DNA of 10,674 nt from Alphaproteobacteria bacterium. GTDB taxonomy: Bacteria; Pseudomonadota; Alphaproteobacteria; UBA828. Each line of letters begins with the position of its first letter. Within the stretch, counting starts at the first letter, position 1. Shown here piece by piece: positions 6,875-10,674 of this stretch. The stretch is taken from positions 1 to 10,674 of the forward strand of contig JABJCZ010000035.1 in NCBI GenBank assembly GCA_018668475.1. The letters run 5' to 3'. The notes under the pieces were generated by a model, which saw only the letters and a program-made list of their open reading frames with translations, was not told the DNA's origin and searched no databases. The position numbers and the translations under genes are program-made.

Positions 6875-7783
6875 TTGATTGTCGTTTTCGGATCAATCAA
6901 CACAGATATTCTGATTCATACCGCCCGACTACCAGCGCCGGGCGAAACCGTATTGAGCCCGGGCTACCAGGCCTCTGCCGGGGGCAAGGGTTTGAACCAA
7001 GCCATCGCAGCGCAACGGGCGCGCGCCAGCGGGGCTGCTCCTGTGCGCATGGTGAGCGCCATCGGTGCCGATCCCATGGCTGAACTCCCAGCCGCGACCA
7101 TGCGGAAAGCTGGCCTGGATACCGCCGGCGTTGCGGTGGTAGAAATGGCCACCGGCTGCGCCTGTATTACGGTGGATGGGCACGGCGAAAATCAAATCGT
7201 CGTGGCCTCGGGCGCCAACGCCTGCGTTTCTGCTGATCAGGTGCCGGAGGCCTGGCTCGGCCCGGACACCACAGTGATCGCGCAGATGGAGGTGCCCTCG
7301 GGGGAGGTCGTATCCCTGTTTCGCCGCGCCCGGGCGCAAGGGGCACGGACGATACTAAATCTCGCGCCCTATGCAGCGCTTGCCCCGGACGACCTGAGCC
7401 TGGTCGATATTCTAGTTGTAAACCAGGTCGAAGCAGACGCCCTGGCCGGCGCCCTCGGCATCACCGCCGGCAGTCCACGGCAACTGGTTGAGGCGCTGGC
7501 TCGCCATGTTGGCTATGCCGGCATTATTACGCTGGGCAGCGAAGGCGCAGTTGCGAGCGCTGATGGGAAATTTCTTTCAGTGGCTCCCATCCCGGTTGAA
7601 CCTGTGGATACGGTTGGTGCCGGCGACGCGTTTGTTGGCGTGTTAGGCGCCTATCTTGATGCGGGCAGTTCGCTGGAGGTGGCTCTGCAGCGGGCCGCCG
7701 CGGCCGGCAGCCTCGCCTGCCTGAAACCTGGTGCCGCCCCCAGCATGCCGGGTAGAGCAGCCATCGAGGATAAATTTAGCTAG
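6875..7783 (+). CDS. rbsK: Ribokinase (PfkB family carbohydrate kinase)
   Basis: Phosphorylates D-ribose to ribose 5-phosphate with ATP in the cytoplasm. The 302-residue product begins at the family's first strand with V-F-G-S-I-N-T-D (D11), close to G-S-I-N-A-D of E. coli RbsK. The sugar-binding G-G-K-G-L-N-Q-A is at 36-43, G-E-N-Q-I-V-V near 104-110, N-L-A-P near 162-165, N-Q-V-E at 183-186 (metal/phosphate site), G-S-E-G at 221-224, and the PfkB signature D-T-V-G-A-G-D-A-F with catalytic base D251. Length and motifs are complete. The only credible start is TTG at 6875, 15 bases after the gdhA TGA and in the same frame. The upstream purine-rich GGGCGGCGGG is a poor ribosome binding site, so coupling to gdhA translation is plausible. 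No ribose transporter or rbs repressor is nearby, so another pentose or nucleoside-derived sugar is possible. Family certain, ribose as substrate likely. Confidence 0.85.
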   Translation: MIVVFGSINTDILIHTARLPAPGETVLSPGYQASAGGKGLNQAIAAQRARASGAAPVRMVSAIGADPMAELPAATMRKAGLDTAGVAVVEMATGCACITVDGHGENQIVVASGANACVSADQVPEAWLGPDTTVIAQMEVPSGEVVSLFRRARAQGARTILNLAPYAALAPDDLSLVDILVVNQVEADALAGALGITAGSPRQLVEALARHVGYAGIITLGSEGAVASADGKFLSVAPIPVEPVDTVGAGDAFVGVLGAYLDAGSSLEVALQRAAAAGSLACLKPGAAPSMPGRAAIEDKFS

Positions 7784-7981
7784 ATGAAGCAACAGATTAC
7801 GCGCAATCGTCGGGGCCGAAGACAATACCGAAGTTTTATTTGCACCTACACCCAATTATGCCGAATCAATGACCAGCATCACGCATACACCGACAAACAT
7901 CGTAAGAGCGCTATTACACTTAAATAGAATAGAACCGTGATGCGCGGATGACGCAGTCAGGCGTCGCGGGCACGTATGAAC
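7784..7981. other. Intergenic region between convergent rbsK and mtnA
   Basis: These 198 bases separate the two 3' ends. A five-pair hairpin (GACGC 7950-7954, GCGTC 7961-7965, loop AGTCAG) lies just past the mtnA stop but lacks an adjoining T-run on the minus strand, so it is at best a weak terminator. CCGAAG occurs twice, twelve bases apart, near 7816-7833. A 47-codon open frame begins directly after the rbsK stop (7784-7927) but has no ribosome binding site and an arginine-rich, non-protein-like composition. I see no strong intrinsic terminator for either gene. Confidence 0.5.
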
Positions 7982-9082
7982 TTATTCAGCCCAGCCGGCT
8001 GCCAAATCCGGAAACAGGCCGGCCAATCCAGCACGCGAGGCCGCACAAACACCGCGTTCGGTGATAAGGCCCGTAACCAGACGTGCGGGCGTAACGTCAA
8101 AGCCGTAGTTGGCCGCCGGGCTGCCATCAGGCGTTAGCTGCACGCGGCAATCCTGGCCCTGCTGGTCGCGCCCGAAAATATGTGTGACCTCTTCAGCGCT
8201 ACGTTCTTCAATGGGAATGTCGGCCACGCCGTCACTGATCGACCAATCCACGGTTGGGGACGGCAAACCCACATAAAACGGCACATCGTTGTCATATGCT
8301 GCCAGCGCCTTCAGATAGGTGCCAATTTTGTTGCAGACGTCGCCGGTGGCGGTCGTCCGGTCAGTACCAACGATGCAGAGATCGATCATGCCGTGCTGCA
8401 TCAGGTGGCCACCCGCGTTATCAACGATGACCGTGTGAGGAATACCTTGCTGGCCGAGCTCCCAGGCGGTCAACGAGGCACCCTGATTACGCGGTCTGGT
8501 TTCATCGACCCAGACATGCAGTTCAATGCCGGCACTATGGGCGGCGTAGATCGGCGCCAGTGCTGTGCCCCAGTCAACGGTGGCCAGCCAGCCCGCATTG
8601 CAGTGAGTCAGAATGTTGACGGGCCCATCTGAGCTGGCCGCCACATGGGTAATCAAACGGGCGCCATGAATGCCGATCCCCTGACAGATGGCGACATCTT
8701 CGTCACACACGTCAGCGGCGCGGGCAAACGCAGCGTCGGCCCGACGTTCGGGGGCCAAATCGATTAACCGGGCGCGCATGTCCTCCAATGCCCACCGAAG
8801 ATTGACCGCCGTCGGGCGCGTCGCCATTAGCGCCTCACAAGCGACGGCAAGACCGACGTCAGACGCATCCGCAGTCATGGCGAGCGCCACCCCATAGGCG
8901 GCCGTGGCACCGATCAACGGGGCGCCGCGCACCTGCATATTGTAAATGGCATCCGCTGCATCCTGCAGGCTCGCCAGGCGGCAGCTGACAAAAGCATGGG
9001 GCAACTTTGTCTGGTCAATAATCTCGACGTCGCCGGCTGATGTGCGCCAGATGGTCCGGTATGGATTGCCATTTATCTGCAT
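7982..9082 (-). CDS. mtnA: S-methyl-5-thioribose-1-phosphate isomerase
   Basis: Converts methylthioribose 1-phosphate to methylthioribulose 1-phosphate, a step of methionine salvage from methylthioadenosine and of related 5-deoxypentose shunts. The 366-residue product begins [12 protein letters not shown], the typical family N-terminus, so the ATG at 9082 is firm although no Shine-Dalgarno sequence is visible. R-G-A-P at 52-55 contributes to the phosphate site. The catalytic cysteine is C161 in T-H-C-N-A-G and the catalytic aspartate D241 in V-G-T-D-R, corresponding to Cys160 and Asp240 of the Bacillus enzyme. N-K-I-G-T follows at 251-255, and the C-terminal [15 protein letters not shown] is typical. 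These residues separate MtnA from the related eIF2B alpha/beta/delta proteins. It may be cotranscribed with the small ORF 67 bases upstream. No mtnK, mtnP or later salvage gene is in view, so which pathway it serves (methionine salvage or an aldolase shunt) is open. Confidence 0.95.
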   Translation of the reverse strand: MQINGNPYRTIWRTSAGDVEIIDQTKLPHAFVSCRLASLQDAADAIYNMQVRGAPLIGATAAYGVALAMTADASDVGLAVACEALMATRPTAVNLRWALEDMRARLIDLAPERRADAAFARAADVCDEDVAICQGIGIHGARLITHVAASSDGPVNILTHCNAGWLATVDWGTALAPIYAAHSAGIELHVWVDETRPRNQGASLTAWELGQQGIPHTVIVDNAGGHLMQHGMIDLCIVGTDRTTATGDVCNKIGTYLKALAAYDNDVPFYVGLPSPTVDWSISDGVADIPIEERSAEEVTHIFGRDQQGQDCRVQLTPDGSPAANYGFDVTPARLVTGLITERGVCAASRAGLAGLFPDLAAGWAE

Positions 9083-9149
9083 GGCTAAATCATGTGTGAG
9101 TGGCGCGGTCGAAACAAGTCAGCACTGACAGGGGTTACCGCCGGGAGCT

Positions 9150-9326
9150 TCAGGCCTCACCATCGACAAGCGGCTGAGCCTGGGCACCATCAATATCGTT
9201 TTGCCTGGCATTGGGCTGGGCGCCACTGGGCTGCAGACCCTTGTCGCGATTGAGCTGATCCATTGCGCGCCGCCGGTATTCGGGGTTGCTCGCTGCAAGC
9301 TCGAGATCCAGTTCGTCGTCGGTCAT
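9150..9326 (-). CDS. Small hypothetical protein, 58 residues
   Basis: An ATG at 9324-9326 (minus strand) opens a 58-codon frame ending in TGA at 9150-9152. A run of seven G on the minus strand (plus 9334-9340) lies seven bases upstream and makes a fair ribosome binding site. The product begins M-T-D-D-E-L-D-L-E-L-A-A-S-N-P-E-Y-R-R-R, an acidic then basic, probably helical N-terminal half. The second half is rich in Q, A, P, G and D and is probably disordered. No signal peptide, membrane segment, cysteine or known motif is seen. Third positions are mainly G or C, as in neighbouring genes. It lies between panE (176-base gap) and mtnA (67-base gap), all on one strand, so an operon with mtnA is possible. 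I do not recognise the family and assign no function. That it is a real gene is inferred from the start site, composition and position. Confidence 0.6.
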   Translation of the reverse strand: MTDDELDLELAASNPEYRRRAMDQLNRDKGLQPSGAQPNARQNDIDGAQAQPLVDGEA

Positions 9327-9438
9327 CGTAAATCCCCCCCATGCCGCAGCTGCTGAAAAACATCATTGCAACTGCGGGCATACGTTGAAGGCGCGACAAA
9401 ATGTGGTCAAGGCATTGGATCGCTAATTCGGAAGTGAT

Positions 9439-9459
9439 TGGGGATAACTCTGGGGATCA
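9439..9459. repeat. Tandem DnaA-box-like motifs between panE and the small ORF
   Basis: TGGGGATAA at 9439-9447 and TGGGGATCA at 9451-9459 form a short direct repeat with a 12-base period. A third partial copy, TGTGGAC, follows at 9463-9469. The consensus DnaA box on this strand is TGTGGATAA: the first copy differs at one position and the second at two. The spacing of about one helical turn would place bound proteins on the same face of the DNA. Function is unknown. Confidence 0.35.
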
Positions 9460-9502
9460 CTATGTGGACGGATTGCGAAACGTCATCATGGCCCCTGCTC
9501 AG

Positions 9503-10429
9503 TCAAGCGATTCCCAGTGCGACCATACGCGCCCGCACGAGTTTGGATACGAGGTCATTGATCGGCGCCTCAATTCCCGCTGCTCGTGCCAATTCGGGTA
9601 TGGCGCCATTGATGGCACCGATTTCGCAGGCGCGCGACGCTTCAATATCCAGCAACATCGACGGCTTGGCGCCAGGAATTTTTTCGCCGAACGCCCGCGC
9701 ATAGGCCATAGGGTCATCAACGTCGAGCGTGATACCCTTCGCCTGCGCGACGTTGAAAACCTCCGCCGCGCAACCCGAGGCCACGGCCCAGGCATCGGCA
9801 TCAGCCATAATGCCGCCGATGGTCAAGCCAGTAATGGTCGCGGTGCCACTGTAACAACAGTTGCAGAGCAGCTTCTCCCACACCAGTTGATCGATATCGT
9901 CAAAGCAGCGGACCGTGAAACTGGCCCCCTCCCATAGCGCGGCCAACTGTTTGAGACGCGCGCTCACCGGCCCTGATCGCTCGCCGAGGCGCACCAGCTC
10001 CATGCCATTGTGATGGGCGTGCCCCGGCCCGACCATGGACGCGCCGAAGCCACCGACAACGCCCACAACAACCCGGTCTTCACCGAGAACCGCGGCAGCC
10101 GCATCCGGCCCGCCGATACCATTCTGGATAGACAGAACCGGTGTGTCCGGGCCCAGCAACGGCGCCGCACTTTGTGCGGCATCCGAGACATGCATGGCCT
10201 TCGTCGCAATGATAACCACGTCACATTCGCCGCAGTCCGCTGGATTACTGGTTGCGTGCAACGGCACACACCGCTCGCCGCTGGCGCCCTCAAGCTGCAA
10301 GCCATTGGCCGCCATGGCGTCCACATGCTCCTGCCACTGATCAATTGCCCAAACCTCATGCCCCGCCGCCGCGAATAACGCCGCATAGACCGAACCCATG
10401 GCACCCGTGCCAACAATCGCAATTTTCAT
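9503..10429 (-). CDS. panE: 2-dehydropantoate 2-reductase (ketopantoate reductase family)
   Basis: Reduces ketopantoate to pantoate with NADPH, a step of pantothenate and coenzyme A synthesis in the cytoplasm. The 308-residue product starts directly at a Rossmann fold, M-K-I-A-I-V-G-T-G-A-M-G, with the G-x-G-x-x-G loop at 7-12. Expected active-site residues are present: K77 (T-K-A), N103 (Q-N-G), catalytic K186 in W-E-K-L-L-C-N with N190, S257 in K-P-S-M, and E269 in A-C-E-I, matching Lys72, Asn98, Lys176, Asn180, Ser244 and Glu256 of E. coli PanE. The ATG at 10429 has GGGGA three bases upstream, a tight but usable site. No panB or panC is adjacent, and this family has many paralogues acting on other 2-oxoacids, so the substrate is not certain. 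It could share a transcript with the small ORF and mtnA, although the 176-base gap weakens that. Family call firm; the specific pan role is likely. Confidence 0.85.
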   Translation of the reverse strand: MKIAIVGTGAMGSVYAALFAAAGHEVWAIDQWQEHVDAMAANGLQLEGASGERCVPLHATSNPADCGECDVVIIATKAMHVSDAAQSAAPLLGPDTPVLSIQNGIGGPDAAAAVLGEDRVVVGVVGGFGASMVGPGHAHHNGMELVRLGERSGPVSARLKQLAALWEGASFTVRCFDDIDQLVWEKLLCNCCYSGTATITGLTIGGIMADADAWAVASGCAAEVFNVAQAKGITLDVDDPMAYARAFGEKIPGAKPSMLLDIEASRACEIGAINGAIPELARAAGIEAPINDLVSKLVRARMVALGIA

Positions 10430-10540
10430 ATGTCCCCGCGTACTGAATTTTCGGCTGACAAGCCCCGGCTGTCCTGAAACCGCAACAACAAATCACAGCT
10501 GTTGACCGCTCATCGTCGCGCTTTATGCTGGGCCAAGGCA

Positions 10541-10580
10541 AACAAAAAGCCGCAGGAAACAGAAGCATCCTGCGGCTTTT
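10541..10580 (-). terminator. Intrinsic terminator downstream of tRNA-Gly
   Basis: Arms at 10568-10580 and 10545-10557 form a perfect 13-base-pair stem around a ten-base loop. On the minus strand the second arm ends in a T-run continuing TTTTTG TTTG (plus 10541-10548). It starts 13 bases after the tRNA CCA, so it most likely ends the tRNA transcript. The stem also has A and T ends in the plus direction and could work both ways. Confidence 0.85.
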
Positions 10581-10593
10581 CGCCGGTCTGAAA

Positions 10594-10668
10594 TGGAGCG
10601 GGCGATGAGATTCGAACTCACGACCCTAACCTTGGCAAGGTTATGCTCTACCCCTGAGCTACGCCCGC
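10594..10668 (-). tRNA. tRNA-Gly(GCC)
   Basis: The minus strand from 10668 to 10594 folds as a complete cloverleaf of 72 bases plus an encoded CCA. The acceptor stem GCGGGCG/CGCCCGC is seven perfect pairs with discriminator U, which is normal for glycine tRNAs. The D arm is GCTC/GAGC, the anticodon stem TAACC/GGTTA with loop TTGCCAA, and the T arm GTGAG/CTCAT around TTCGAAT. The anticodon GCC (plus 10634-10636) reads GGC and GGU glycine codons. Its promoter would lie beyond the right edge. Confidence 0.97.
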
Positions 10669-10674
10669 ACCTTC

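Noticed and set aside
7784..7927. A 47-codon frame whose ATG follows the rbsK TAG immediately.
   Set aside because: No ribosome binding site, arginine/histidine-rich non-protein-like product, and no recognisable motif; probably chance within the convergent gap.
7943..7969. GC-rich hairpin just beyond the mtnA stop as an intrinsic terminator.
   Set aside because: Only five strong pairs and no T-run directly after it on the minus strand.
9083..9165. Resemblance of the mtnA leader (G-G-C-C-T-G-A-A-G-C-T-C then C-C-G-G-C-G-G-T-A-A-C-C on the minus strand) to the core of an S-box SAM riboswitch.
   Set aside because: The conserved closing stem, kink-turn and GGTGCTAA-type segment are missing, and half of the match lies in the small ORF. 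A covariance-model search would be decisive.

Overview
The window reads as ordinary chromosome from a moderately GC-rich proteobacterium, most likely an alphaproteobacterium. The evidence is the very large (~180 kDa) NAD-type glutamate dehydrogenase, the mix of metabolic genes, GC-biased third codon positions, and Shine-Dalgarno sites of ordinary type. No transposase, phage gene, CRISPR array, toxin or defence gene was seen. The taxonomic placement is inference; no marker gene such as rRNA is present.

Layout, left to right. The C-terminal end of a spermidine synthase (speE, + strand) runs in from the left edge and overlaps by 11 bases, tail to tail, the 3' end of the ~1616-residue NAD-specific glutamate dehydrogenase (- strand, 232-5082). 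A 325-base intergenic region (5083-5407) separates this gene from a second, unrelated-in-size glutamate dehydrogenase of the E. coli GdhA type (+ strand, 5408-6859), so the two enzymes are transcribed divergently from a shared control region. That region holds a perfect 10-base palindrome and a possible folded leader. gdhA is followed 15 bases later, in the same frame, by a TTG-started ribokinase gene (rbsK, 6875-7783). A strong intrinsic terminator lies inside the last codons of the gdhA reading frame. rbsK converges with the minus-strand gene mtnA (methylthioribose-1-phosphate isomerase, 7982-9082). Upstream of mtnA on the same strand are a 58-codon small ORF (9150-9326) and a ketopantoate reductase gene (panE-type, 9503-10429). 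The right edge holds a tRNA-Gly(GCC) gene on the minus strand with its own intrinsic terminator.

How the genes relate. The two glutamate dehydrogenases sit at the junction of carbon and nitrogen metabolism. The large NAD enzyme is expected to degrade glutamate to 2-oxoglutarate and ammonium, and the small enzyme, probably NADP-linked, to assimilate ammonium. Placing them head to head suggests reciprocal or joint control. Spermidine synthase releases methylthioadenosine, and MtnA acts in salvage of the methylthioribose part of it, so two ends of the window are linked by one metabolite, although the intermediate salvage genes are not in view. PanE belongs to pantothenate/CoA synthesis.

I did not find a clearly new biological system. 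The most interesting points are the terminator embedded in translated gdhA codons just before a TTG-started, apparently coupled rbsK, the divergent glutamate dehydrogenase pair with its structured intergenic region, and an unrecognised 58-residue ORF with a good ribosome binding site.
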